NCBI GenBank assembly: GCA_965279655.1 | Contig: OZ257255.1 | Coordinates: 4,402,001-4,466,000, forward strand | Source: SCTM01 sp965279655 | GTDB lineage: Bacteria; Pseudomonadota; Alphaproteobacteria; Rhodospirillales; Rhodospirillaceae | Length of the DNA: 64,000 bases | Reading direction: 5' to 3' | In this document: in pieces, positions 21,842 to 29,859 of the stretch | Numbering within the stretch: the stretch's first letter is position 1 | Layout of the letters: each line of letters begins with the position of its first letter | Position numbers and translations under genes: made by a program | Notes under the pieces: generated by a model | What the model was told of the DNA's origin: nothing | Seen by the model: only the letters and a program-made list of their open reading frames with translations | Database searches by the model: none

Positions 21842-23455
21842 ATGCGCATGATCCACGTCACGTGTGCTGCCGTGCTCATGGCCGCAGCGATTCTTCAGTC
21901 CTGCGAAAAGCCCGCACCGAAAGCGGAGGTGTCGGCCCTCGTGCCGGGGTCTATCATGCATGGCGTGCAAGGACTGGCCTTCGATGCCAAGGGCGCCCTG
22001 TACGGTGCGAGCTTCTTCGGCCAGTCGCTGTACAAGATCGATCCCGCATCTGGGCGGGTGGAGATCGCGTTCGGATCGCCGGAAGGTGAGGGCGACGATG
22101 TCGCCATCGGCCCGGAAGGCACACCGGCGGCGGGAATCATCGCCTGGACGGCCGTCGGCAGCGTTCACAGTCTCAGGCCCGACGGCACGCACCATGTGCT
22201 CGTGCCAAACGCGCCGCGCGCGAATCCAATCGCCTTCTCCAAGGACGGGCGCCTGTTCTTTTCGCAGTCGGGAACGCCCGACAACGAGCTGTGGGAGATC
22301 GATCCGCTCGGTGCGAAGCCGGCGCGCCTCGTCGCCAAAGGGCAAGGGCGGTTGAATGGATTCGATTTCGGCCCCGACGGGCGGCTGTATGCGCCGCTGT
22401 TCGGCACGGATCAAATTGCCGCCATCGACATCACCACCGGCGCCCATACAGTTGTCGCGAAAGGTGTCGGCTCACCCTCGGCGGTGAAGGTCGACGCGAA
22501 GGGCAACGTGATCGCCGTCGACTACAAGCTCGGCGATGTCTGGAAGATCAATCCGACCACGGGCGAGATCCGCAAGCTCGTGAACCGCCCCGCGGTGATC
22601 GACAATCTCGCCATTGCGCGTGACGGAACCATCTATCTCGCCTCCACCGCCGACAGCAAAATTTACGCCCTCAATCCGGATACGCTGGACGTGCGTGAAG
22701 TCACGAAGGGTCCGTTCAACACGCCGATGGGCGCTACATTCATCACGGAGAACGGTAAGCCCACGCTGTTGATCGCGGGCCCGCAGTCCTACTTCTTTTA
22801 CGATCTCTCCACGAGGGCTTCGGTCCGTCCGCCCTACGCCGAACAGCGCGCCAGCGCGCAAGCCGTGGCCGCCGATGATACGTTCATCTATACCGTCGCC
22901 ACCGGGCGTTTGCGCAAGATCGATCGCGCCACTTATACGGTCGCATTGGAAAGCAATGCCGTGAAAACGCCCGCGGCATTGGCGCTTGGCGCGAACGGCG
23001 ATGTCTTCGTCACGGACGTCGGCACGGGGCGGCTCCTGAAATGGAACGAGGCCGGCGCAACGTCCATCGTGGAGGGCTTGGCCAAACCGACAGCGCTGGT
23101 GATCGAGACTCCGACAACGGCATTGGTGGCGGAAACCGACGCGGGGCAAGTCACGCGCGTCGATCTCACCTCCGGCCAACGCTCAACGGTGTTGAAGGGG
23201 CTCGATCATCCCCAGGGACTCGCACTGCTGAAGGACGGCCGAGTCGCGGTGGCGGAAACGGCCAAGGGCGTTGTCGCCGCATTCGATATGAAGAGCGGCG
23301 CGCGCACGGATCTTGCGACGGGCTTGCCGCTATCGGCCGAAGGCTTGCGCGTCCCGATCACCGTGCCGACCGGCATGGCCGTCGGTCCCGACGGCACGCT
23401 CTACGTCGTCGGCACCGCCGACAATAGTCTGTGGAAGATCAGCTTCGCGAAGTGA
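21842..23455 (+). CDS. Beta-propeller (SMP-30/NHL-like) lipoprotein
   Basis: A 537-residue protein with a lipoprotein signal peptide: the lipobox ILQSC puts the lipidated Cys near residue 21. The rest is made of repeated blades with the motif LAFDAKGALYGASFFGQSLYKID / IAFSKDGRLFFSQ / LAIARDGTIYLAS / LALGANGDVFVTDVG, typical of SMP-30/gluconolactonase or NHL propellers. Two propellers are likely given the length. Such proteins bind or hydrolyse small molecules at the cell envelope; the metal ligands of gluconolactonase cannot be assigned with confidence. It sits 18 bp after the UppP-like gene. Confidence 0.75.
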   Translation: MRMIHVTCAAVLMAAAILQSCEKPAPKAEVSALVPGSIMHGVQGLAFDAKGALYGASFFGQSLYKIDPASGRVEIAFGSPEGEGDDVAIGPEGTPAAGIIAWTAVGSVHSLRPDGTHHVLVPNAPRANPIAFSKDGRLFFSQSGTPDNELWEIDPLGAKPARLVAKGQGRLNGFDFGPDGRLYAPLFGTDQIAAIDITTGAHTVVAKGVGSPSAVKVDAKGNVIAVDYKLGDVWKINPTTGEIRKLVNRPAVIDNLAIARDGTIYLASTADSKIYALNPDTLDVREVTKGPFNTPMGATFITENGKPTLLIAGPQSYFFYDLSTRASVRPPYAEQRASAQAVAADDTFIYTVATGRLRKIDRATYTVALESNAVKTPAALALGANGDVFVTDVGTGRLLKWNEAGATSIVEGLAKPTALVIETPTTALVAETDAGQVTRVDLTSGQRSTVLKGLDHPQGLALLKDGRVAVAETAKGVVAAFDMKSGARTDLATGLPLSAEGLRVPITVPTGMAVGPDGTLYVVGTADNSLWKISFAK

Positions 23456-23458
23456 CGG

Positions 23459-24448
23459 CTACTGGCCGTTGCGCGGCGACAGGCGCATGCGCTTGGTCTG
23501 CTGCACCGGGCGAAAGCGCTTGAGGTAGCTGCCCACGATGCCTTCGACGGCGCAGGGCGTGAGGCCGAAGTCCTCAAGGCCGGGCTTGCCGCCGTGAGCG
23601 ACATTGCCGAGCTTCAGCAGCTTTACCTGATCCGGCGTCAACAGCGGCGTCGGCAGGAACTGCAGGAAGAAGGCCTGCACCTGCGCGACGATGAACGGCA
23701 CGCCGATGATCCAGCGATTGCGCATGGTTTCGCGATTCACGATCTGAAGGATCTCGCGCATGTCATAGACGCGCGGGCCCACGAGTTCATAGGTGTCGCC
23801 GCAATGGCCGGAGACGGTGACGGACTGCAGCACCGCTTCCGCCACGTCGCCCACGTACACCGGCTGGAACTTCGAGCCGCCCCCGCCTTCGACGTGCGGC
23901 ACGATGTCGGTGAAGAACGGCAGCACTGGAAACAGCTGCGCGATGCGGCCGAACAGATTGAAGAAACCGTCTTCCGGTCCGAACACCACGCTCGGTCGCA
24001 GGATGGTCGCGGTCGGGAAGGCTTCCTGCACCGCGGCCTCGCCGGCCGCTTTGCTGCGGGCGTAGGCCGCGGGCGAACTCGCCTCCGCGCCCAGGGCGGA
24101 GATATGAACGAGGTAGCTTGCCCCCGCCGTGGCGGCGGCCTTGGCGATACGGCGCGCGCCCTCCACATGGACGGCCTCGAACGTACGTTCGCCGCGCTCA
24201 TAGAGGATGCCGACGCAATTGACGACCGCGTCCGCGCCCTTCACGGCGGCGGCCACGGAGGCCTCGTCGCGGATCGAGGTGGGCATCAGGGAAATCTGGC
24301 CCAGGTCCCCGGCCGGCTTCAGGAAGGTGGCCGCACGGGTGTCCCGCACGGCTATGCGTACCCGCCACCCGGCGGCGGCGAACTTGCGCACCACATGGCG
24401 GCCGATGAAGCCCGACCCGCCGAAAATCGTGACCAGTTTCTCAGTCAT
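23459..24448 (-). CDS. NAD(P)-binding SDR protein, complex I NDUFA9-like family
   Basis: A 329-residue atypical/extended short-chain dehydrogenase. The nucleotide loop is TIFGGSGFIGRHVVRKFAAAGW. Other features are the NCVGILYERGERTFEAVHVEGA segment, a catalytic-like Y in SPAAYARSKAAGEAA, and ILRPSVVFGPEDGFFN. This family is a homologue of the mitochondrial complex I accessory subunit NDUFA9 and is common in alphaproteobacteria near uppP. It is convergent with the lipoprotein gene (3 bp gap) and lies upstream of the tRNA-Leu gene in opposite orientation. Confidence 0.88.
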   Translation of the reverse strand: MTEKLVTIFGGSGFIGRHVVRKFAAAGWRVRIAVRDTRAATFLKPAGDLGQISLMPTSIRDEASVAAAVKGADAVVNCVGILYERGERTFEAVHVEGARRIAKAAATAGASYLVHISALGAEASSPAAYARSKAAGEAAVQEAFPTATILRPSVVFGPEDGFFNLFGRIAQLFPVLPFFTDIVPHVEGGGGSKFQPVYVGDVAEAVLQSVTVSGHCGDTYELVGPRVYDMREILQIVNRETMRNRWIIGVPFIVAQVQAFFLQFLPTPLLTPDQVKLLKLGNVAHGGKPGLEDFGLTPCAVEGIVGSYLKRFRPVQQTKRMRLSPRNGQ

Positions 24449-24556
24449 GCCCGCGCCTTACGTCCCCAAACGGAACCACCCCTCAAGTCGCATACAATAC
24501 CCTTGGTGGCAACGCCGGGGGAGGGAAAGTCCATTCCGGCCAAGACCCGCAATTCA

Positions 24557-24586
24557 TTGACAAACCCCGACCCTACCCTGTATCCG
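24557..24586 (+). promoter_or_regulatory. Probable promoter of tRNA-Leu
   Basis: A perfect -35 hexamer TTGACA at 24557-24562 is followed, after 18 bp, by TATCCG, a weak -10. Transcription would start about 37 bp before the mature tRNA. Confidence 0.5.
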
Positions 24587-24629
24587 TCTCGCCCTATTCA
24601 CGGGACCCGGCCCACCAGCCCCCGTGTAA

Positions 24630-24716
<87 letters not shown>

Positions 24717-24775
24717 CTACTAACATGATGATATTGTTGCTTATTAAGCACAATTTTGCGATCAGGATTGGCCAC

Positions 24776-24794
24776 TAGGTACCGCATAGGTACC
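24776..24794. repeat. Left 19-bp subterminal repeat (candidate recombinase arm site)
   Basis: TAGGTACCGCATAGGTACC, containing two AGGTACC blocks, lies 57 bp inside attL. An identical copy lies at 44362-44380 inside attR. Matching subterminal repeats are expected of arm-type sites bound by the integrase or its directionality factor. Confidence 0.6.
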
Positions 24795-24858
24795 GGCCGC
24801 GCACGAGTACACCCCGTCTGGGTCCCCTCAACGGGTCATCTTTTGCATCGGATGGGCC

Positions 24859-25497
24859 GTGTCGGATTTCGACATTTCACTCGTGACTTCGTGGCTGAAA
24901 CGCCGTGCCCCTTGGGTAGTCGGCGTGGTCGCCGTATTTGTCGTGCTGGGGATTGTCCTCGATCCGATATCGAAGGCAGTCGATATCTTTGGGGGGAAAA
25001 GCGACGCGCCGCCAACCGTCATCGTGACCCAGTCGAATTCGCCCGGCGCAGTCCAACAAAATGCCGGTCGCGACATCATCAACAATGGCGCCATCAAACC
25101 TGATCCCTTTGGACCATGGACGATTCTCAACTCAGGCAAGACAGCGGCGATAGCTACATTTTTTCCACCCAGTTCCGTGCCCTCACGGGCCGGTTACATC
25201 CAGGTGCTCAATCCAGGCTCTCTCGCTCGCCATGTCGTATTCGAGTTGAAGACGACGCAAACCGGAACGCTCCTCGGCACCTATACGACAAAGCCCATAG
25301 GACCGGGGGCCAGTCCAATTTTCAGCGCGAAGGATATCGAATTCAGCGCCGGAGCAACTGCGCCAACCAATGGAGAATATCTCAATCTGCGTATCACCGC
25401 GTCCGAGGAGGTGCATCTCCGCTGCTTAGTGGGTCTTCCCGGCGACAAGTGGGACAACTGTTCATTAACAATCGTCTCGCTACCGGCTGGTGACTAG
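24859..25497 (+). CDS. Single-pass membrane protein of unknown function
   Basis: A 212-residue protein with a short cytoplasmic N-terminus and one transmembrane helix (APWVVGVVAVFVVLGIVLDPI), GTG start. The next part carries the polar motif QSNSPGAVQQNAGRDIINNG, a low-complexity pattern seen in many accessory-region membrane proteins. A beta-rich C-terminal domain follows (YIQVLNPGSLARHVVFELKT, LNLRITASEEVHLRC). First gene of the left island cluster, 3 bp upstream of the SRAP gene, so co-expression is likely. Not recognised further. Confidence 0.65.
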   Translation: MSDFDISLVTSWLKRRAPWVVGVVAVFVVLGIVLDPISKAVDIFGGKSDAPPTVIVTQSNSPGAVQQNAGRDIINNGAIKPDPFGPWTILNSGKTAAIATFFPPSSVPSRAGYIQVLNPGSLARHVVFELKTTQTGTLLGTYTTKPIGPGASPIFSAKDIEFSAGATAPTNGEYLNLRITASEEVHLRCLVGLPGDKWDNCSLTIVSLPAGD

Positions 25498-25500
25498 ATC

Positions 25501-26202
25501 ATGTGCGGACGCCTTCGCCTCGAGAACGACTACAGCGAGACTAAGATTGCTTGGAATCCGAAGGCGCACCGCGCCTTGAACTATCTCCAACGTTTCAATG
25601 GCGCGCCCACGCAGGACTTTCCGATCCTGCGCTACGACCCAGAGGTTGAGGAACGCACTCTTGCCTTAATGCGCTGGGGGCTGATCCCGGCCTGGGCAAA
25701 GGACGACAAGATCGGCTACTCGACCTTCAACGCGCGCAGCGAGGAACTCACCGGCAAGCCGACCTTCCGGGCGGCGTGGAAGGCAAGTCGCCGCTGCATC
25801 GTACCGGTCACCGGCTTCTACGAATGGAAGAAACTCGACGCCAAGGGAAAAGACAAGCAGCCATACCTCGTCACCCTCAAGGACGGCAAAATCATGGGCC
25901 TCGCGGGTCTATGGGAAGAGCGCAAGCGGGATGGTGGAGAGGTGCAGCGCACCTTTACGATCGTCACAACCAAGGCAAACACGTTCATGTCCGAACTACA
26001 TGATCGTATGCCGGTGATCTTGGCACCTGCGGACGCCCCAGCCTGGCTCAACGAAGACGAGACCGCGCCCGACGATGCCGCGGATCTGATGAAGCCGTGC
26101 CCGGACAAGTGGCTGTCGATGGTGCCGGTCGATAAGCGTATGGGCAACGTGAAGAACTGGCAGGAAGAGTTCTGCCGGCCGATTGACGGAGCCTCGCGCT
26201 AG
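25501..26202 (+). CDS. SRAP family protein (YedK/HMCES-like)
   Basis: A 233-residue SOS-response-associated peptidase. The invariant Cys2 (MCGRL) is exposed after Met removal and forms the thiazolidine link to abasic sites in single-stranded DNA. Other conserved parts: WGLIPAWAKD, the NARSE motif (STFNARSEEL), GFYEWKK and LHDRMPVIL with the catalytic His. Length is normal. In chromosomes the protein shields abasic sites; here it is on a mobile island, translationally coupled (TAGTG) to a helical HEPN-like gene, suggesting a role in DNA damage or defence of the element. Confidence 0.93.
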   Translation: MCGRLRLENDYSETKIAWNPKAHRALNYLQRFNGAPTQDFPILRYDPEVEERTLALMRWGLIPAWAKDDKIGYSTFNARSEELTGKPTFRAAWKASRRCIVPVTGFYEWKKLDAKGKDKQPYLVTLKDGKIMGLAGLWEERKRDGGEVQRTFTIVTTKANTFMSELHDRMPVILAPADAPAWLNEDETAPDDAADLMKPCPDKWLSMVPVDKRMGNVKNWQEEFCRPIDGASR

Positions 26203-26945
26203 TGGCTCAAGGTGCGCCCTCCTTGGTCCTATCGTTGGTCGATGCGCTTCCCACGGGGGTGCTCACTCTGGGCCAGGGAGGACTAGTTGCCGCCATTGTG
26301 CGTCTCGCACGCGAAATCTCTCCCGAGTTGTTGCCCGCCAAGCGTGAGGACTACGTTAAGTTTGTGCAGGGTGTAGAGGGCCTCCAGTTTGCCGTCATGA
26401 GATGGCAAATCGGGGGGAATACTGACGCGGGCGAAGTGCGCGGTGCGGTCAACAGGCTACGGGAAGCGCTTGAGGCATGTTCTGATCAAGTGCCATTGGC
26501 GAGCACTGCCGCCCTGAAATTTCTAAGAGACAAGGCCCTTGCCAAGAGCATCAGGATCGACATTGGTGCCGCAGAAAGCGACCTTAGAAGTGGCAACTGG
26601 AAGGGAGCCACGGTAGTCGCCGGATCCGCACTTGAAGCGCTTCTGCTTTGGCGCATACAGCGATTCAAGCCGGCAGAAATTAGGATCGCCGTTGCGGCGC
26701 TCCCGCCGGCGTTGGCCAAAAAGGCGAGCAAGGCACCGGAATGGTGGCATCTTGCTGAGTTAATCGCGCTGGCGCACCATCTGCGGGCCATTTCCGATGA
26801 GGCTGAGAAAGCGGCAAGTCTCGCACAGGATTTTCGGAATTTCATTCATCCGGGCAAGTCACTTCGCCTCGCGCGCGCATGCGATTACGGAACCGCGCTT
26901 GCGGCATTGGCCGCTGTTCACATCCTGATTCGAGAGTTCAGTTGA
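26202..26945 (+). CDS. HEPN-like helical protein
   Basis: A 247-residue mostly helical protein starting with a GTG that overlaps the SRAP stop codon. The middle has AESDLRSGNWKGATVVAGSALEALLLWRI, and the end has AQDFRNFIHPGKSLRLARACDYGTA. RNFIHPG resembles the RN-x(2-4)-H element of HEPN-type and related abortive-infection proteins, though the spacing differs by one from the classic R-x4-H motif. RNase activity is therefore uncertain. Close coupling to SRAP is the strongest functional clue. Confidence 0.7.
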   Translation: MAQGAPSLVLSLVDALPTGVLTLGQGGLVAAIVRLAREISPELLPAKREDYVKFVQGVEGLQFAVMRWQIGGNTDAGEVRGAVNRLREALEACSDQVPLASTAALKFLRDKALAKSIRIDIGAAESDLRSGNWKGATVVAGSALEALLLWRIQRFKPAEIRIAVAALPPALAKKASKAPEWWHLAELIALAHHLRAISDEAEKAASLAQDFRNFIHPGKSLRLARACDYGTALAALAAVHILIREFS

Positions 26946-26991
26946 TCAGCCCTCGCAGCCGGCGCGAAGTCCATTCCGATTGTTGCCGACG

Positions 26992-27876
26992 ATGATGCCA
27001 GCGGAACCATTGTGGGATGTATTCACACCGCAGGCGCTCGACACGCTGCGCAAGCGGTCGCCTGCCGACCAGAGGCTCGCTGTACTGGCCTCGGGTGGAC
27101 TTAATACAGAGTTTCCCAATCGCCTTCTGCGAAAGGACAAAGCGGCTTGGGAGGCCTATCTCACCGCTGCTTTTGTGTGCGGGCTATTCGAGGGGGACAG
27201 TGGAGCTGATCTTCGCGCGCGTCTCACCAGTCCTGATGTCGCAAATTTCCGCGGGGCGATGAGTGAATGTCTTGCTGTCTGGTTCATCGCCGGTAAGCGA
27301 AGGCTCCCCGTCCGAGCCAGGCCGGAGGGAGCGGGTAGAAGTATCCTCGAGTTTGCGATCGTCGCTGGCAATATCGAAGTGAAGGTTGAGGTCAAGGCAC
27401 CGTTCCGAGAACTTGATTCGTCGTTCTTTTGGGGCGACGATTCAGATGCTCTTGAGGGCGCATTGACGTCGGCAAATAGGCAATTCCGCCCAGATGAGGT
27501 CAACCTTCTTGTAATCGTCCCCTCTCTGCGACTGGATATTTTTCCGCTCGGAAACCGGCGACCGATCGAGAAGGCGTTCATTGGAGAGGACTTCATTCAG
27601 ATTCCGATAGACACCCGGACCGGGGGACCTGCTGGTCCTCATGCACTCGTCTTCAAGGAGGTCGGGCGATTGACGAAGAGGTGGCCCGAGCCGCGATACA
27701 CCCGTGTCGGTGCGGCGCTCCTGCTCGGTGAGATCGAAGGCAGAGATGCCATCGAGCACCGTGCACTATTGGTGCGAAACCCGAACGCGATCAATCCGGT
27801 TGGATCAGACCTTTTCTCTGGTGTTCCAGAATTTCGACTCGATGGGCAGCGTTGGCGTTGGTCCGATGATGAGTGA
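26992..27876 (+). CDS. Putative PD-(D/E)XK-like protein of unknown function
   Basis: A protein of about 294 residues. A conserved-looking core reads FRGAMSECLAVWFIAG, then LEFAI, then IEVKVEVKAPFRE, then ALTSANRQF and NLLVIVPSL. The order helix-Glu, acidic strand, E-x-K strand, helix with Gln is that of PD-(D/E)XK nucleases, with IEVKVEVK supplying the Lys. The first acid is Glu rather than Asp. The ATG at 26992 is favoured over an in-frame TTG at 26980. The stop overlaps the next start (GTGA). Nuclease activity is inferred from the pattern only. Confidence 0.6.
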   Translation: MMPAEPLWDVFTPQALDTLRKRSPADQRLAVLASGGLNTEFPNRLLRKDKAAWEAYLTAAFVCGLFEGDSGADLRARLTSPDVANFRGAMSECLAVWFIAGKRRLPVRARPEGAGRSILEFAIVAGNIEVKVEVKAPFRELDSSFFWGDDSDALEGALTSANRQFRPDEVNLLVIVPSLRLDIFPLGNRRPIEKAFIGEDFIQIPIDTRTGGPAGPHALVFKEVGRLTKRWPEPRYTRVGAALLLGEIEGRDAIEHRALLVRNPNAINPVGSDLFSGVPEFRLDGQRWRWSDDE

Positions 27877-28718
27877 CATCTCAGGGTGCGATCATGCGAA
27901 GCGCGTCAGAGGATGGGCTGAAGTTTCTGTACAACTACGCTCGGTATGTTCCCGACCGCCTCCGAGCGATCTTACGGGACGGCCGCATATGGTGCTCCAA
28001 TCCTGCGGGGTTCAACGATCCTTGGGACTTCCGAATCCACTACGCGACCGATGTCCTGGCGGACCCAGCGATCCTTGAGGCTCACCTCGCGTGGTACGCG
28101 CGAGTGACTGCGAAGCAGAAGCGAGAACTTACTCCTCAGGAAGTGAGGAGGCGGGCTGAAGGATTCCGAGCGGATACCGCGAGCCTTGCGGAGAAGATCG
28201 GGGAACTCTCCGAGGTGATGTCCAAGGCGATCATGAACCAGTATCGCGTCTTGTGTCTCTCGGGGCACCCGGACGGAGAATTGATGTGGGCGCACTATGC
28301 GGAGCGGCACCGGGGTGTCTGTCTGCGGTTCGCGACGAATAACTCTGTCTTCGGGAATGCGGCTGGTGCGGAATATAGGGCGACATATCCCCAACTATTG
28401 ATGTCCGATGATGAGGAAAAAACCGCCTTCCTAGCTTTGACGGTCAAATCTAACGCCTGGCGCTACGAGGAAGAGTATCGGGTCATCGCCCACGAGAAGA
28501 CCGTCTTCGGTGACTTACCGGAAGGCGCGCTCTGTACGCAGGATAGCTTCCTAGACCTTCCGCCCGGCTCACTGACGGGAATCATTGTAGGCTGTCAGGC
28601 TCCCCCGGAAACGACGGATGAGATTCGTACCATGCTTGGAGAGCTGCACCATTCCGCGATCCTAATGAAGGCGGTGCGCGCCTCCGGGCGCTACGAGCTG
28701 AATATAGAGAGAGCGTGA
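27873..28718 (+). CDS. DUF2971 family protein
   Basis: A protein of up to 281 residues; the GTG start overlaps the previous stop, and a more typical ATG lies 21 bp further in. The DUF2971 pattern is clear: a short helix (FLYNYARYVPDRLRAIL), IWCSNPAGFNDPWDF, then YRVLCLSGHPDGELMWAHYAERHRGVCLRF and WRYEEEYRVI. The biochemical function of this family is unknown; members occur often in accessory and defence-rich regions. It closes the four-gene overlapping cluster that starts with SRAP. Confidence 0.85.
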   Translation: MTSQGAIMRSASEDGLKFLYNYARYVPDRLRAILRDGRIWCSNPAGFNDPWDFRIHYATDVLADPAILEAHLAWYARVTAKQKRELTPQEVRRRAEGFRADTASLAEKIGELSEVMSKAIMNQYRVLCLSGHPDGELMWAHYAERHRGVCLRFATNNSVFGNAAGAEYRATYPQLLMSDDEEKTAFLALTVKSNAWRYEEEYRVIAHEKTVFGDLPEGALCTQDSFLDLPPGSLTGIIVGCQAPPETTDEIRTMLGELHHSAILMKAVRASGRYELNIERA

Positions 28719-28752
28719 TCCGGCGCTAGGATACGGGTTCGCCGCAGTCGGG

Positions 28753-28902
28753 CTAGTACAGAAGCCTATATACGACCCACGCGATTCCGATTGCGATAAT
28801 GACGGGCACATACACCTGCCGTCGATGCGTTCCAGACTCATCCAAGACGACGTTGAGTACAGCGTTTAACCCGGCATGGTACGAACGCCCAAATGACCGC
28901 AA
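28753..28902 (-). CDS. Possible 49-residue membrane peptide
   Basis: TTG start at 28902, 14 bp after the stop of the upstream minus-strand gene. The peptide has a soluble half (SFGRSYHAGLNAVLNVVLDE) and a C-terminal hydrophobic helix (YVPVIIAIGIAWVVYRLLY). The clean hydrophobic segment and position behind another membrane protein gene support it; the weak start codon and lack of a clear ribosome site argue against. Confidence 0.3.
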   Translation of the reverse strand: MRSFGRSYHAGLNAVLNVVLDESGTHRRQVYVPVIIAIGIAWVVYRLLY

Positions 28903-28916
28903 GGCCTAGGCGCCTT

Positions 28917-29726
28917 CTAGTCTTCATATTCGTAATCGGGATCAGTTACGGCCCGAAATGTGCCGTCGCCGCTCCACTGACGACAGAATCCCATAAAGCG
29001 ATCGTTCCCACCCTCGTCCCGATACCGTATCTGCCCCATTACAAAGACGGTCCAATCAATCGGACCAAGCACAAGGAATGTGCCCGGGGGCATATCGGTA
29101 GAAACGGTGCCTGTGATTGGGGTCGCTATAGATTCGCCTATATTGAAACCGGTGCCTGGGTGCAACAGGGCGTCCCCCCTCTCATCAAGCGGGGACATCA
29201 TCGGCAATCCATCTTTCGAAGGCGCGAAATATATCAAATATCGACTATCGACGACCGTCGCTTTAGTGCCGCCAGAGTTTACGACGGCGAGACCACCGCT
29301 AATTCGATCGTCAATCCCGGGCAGTTTGCTGAGTTGTCTTCCGTCGTCGTCAACAAGGGCGACGTGACGAACTCGCAAACGGGGCCGGTGTTCTGACAAA
29401 AGTTGTGCTTGAGTGATTTTGGTCTGGCTTTCGGAAATACCTGCGAGCCTGTCGGACGATTGCCTGAGAGTGAGCGTAAACCAAGCGATGGCGATAGTGG
29501 CCAGTGCAGTTATGAGCACGCTTCCGTCATCAAGGAGTTTCAAAGCCTTCCAGAGGATGACCAGGATAAGATTGTGGCGGGTGCACTCGGAGTAATAGCG
29601 GCTGGAGCCTTGTTCGCATATCTCACCGGTCAGGCCAAAAAATAACGAAAGTCCGACCAAGATCACCAGCGCCACGACCATCAGCAATGCGCCGATAGTC
29701 GCTCTTTTTATTGTGGGTATTGGCAT
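28917..29726 (-). CDS. Membrane protein of unknown function
   Basis: A 269-residue protein with two N-terminal transmembrane helices (IGALLMVVALVILVGLSLFF and SVLITALATIAIAWFTLTL), a short coiled segment RQSSDRLAGISESQTKITQAQ, and a beta-rich soluble C-terminal domain starting LSEHRPRLRVRHVALV. This two-helix plus RQS-coiled-coil plus beta-domain layout is common for uncharacterised accessory proteins. Oriented with the hsd genes but downstream of them. Function unknown. Confidence 0.7.
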   Translation of the reverse strand: MPIPTIKRATIGALLMVVALVILVGLSLFFGLTGEICEQGSSRYYSECTRHNLILVILWKALKLLDDGSVLITALATIAIAWFTLTLRQSSDRLAGISESQTKITQAQLLSEHRPRLRVRHVALVDDDGRQLSKLPGIDDRISGGLAVVNSGGTKATVVDSRYLIYFAPSKDGLPMMSPLDERGDALLHPGTGFNIGESIATPITGTVSTDMPPGTFLVLGPIDWTVFVMGQIRYRDEGGNDRFMGFCRQWSGDGTFRAVTDPDYEYED

Positions 29727-29859
29727 CGGATGATCACCGCCCCATCCCTAAATATCCTCCAACCTTAGTTGTCGTTTAGTCCGTGCGGAGCGCGTGTGGA
29801 GAGGCGCGCAAAGAGTGTCATGAACTTGACGACCTCCGGCGAGTCTTTGCGAGCCTGAC

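Noticed and set aside
28893..29396. Plus-strand frame of 167 codons overlapping the minus-strand membrane protein
   Set aside because: The minus-strand frame has transmembrane helices and a coherent layout; the plus frame has no recognisable features.
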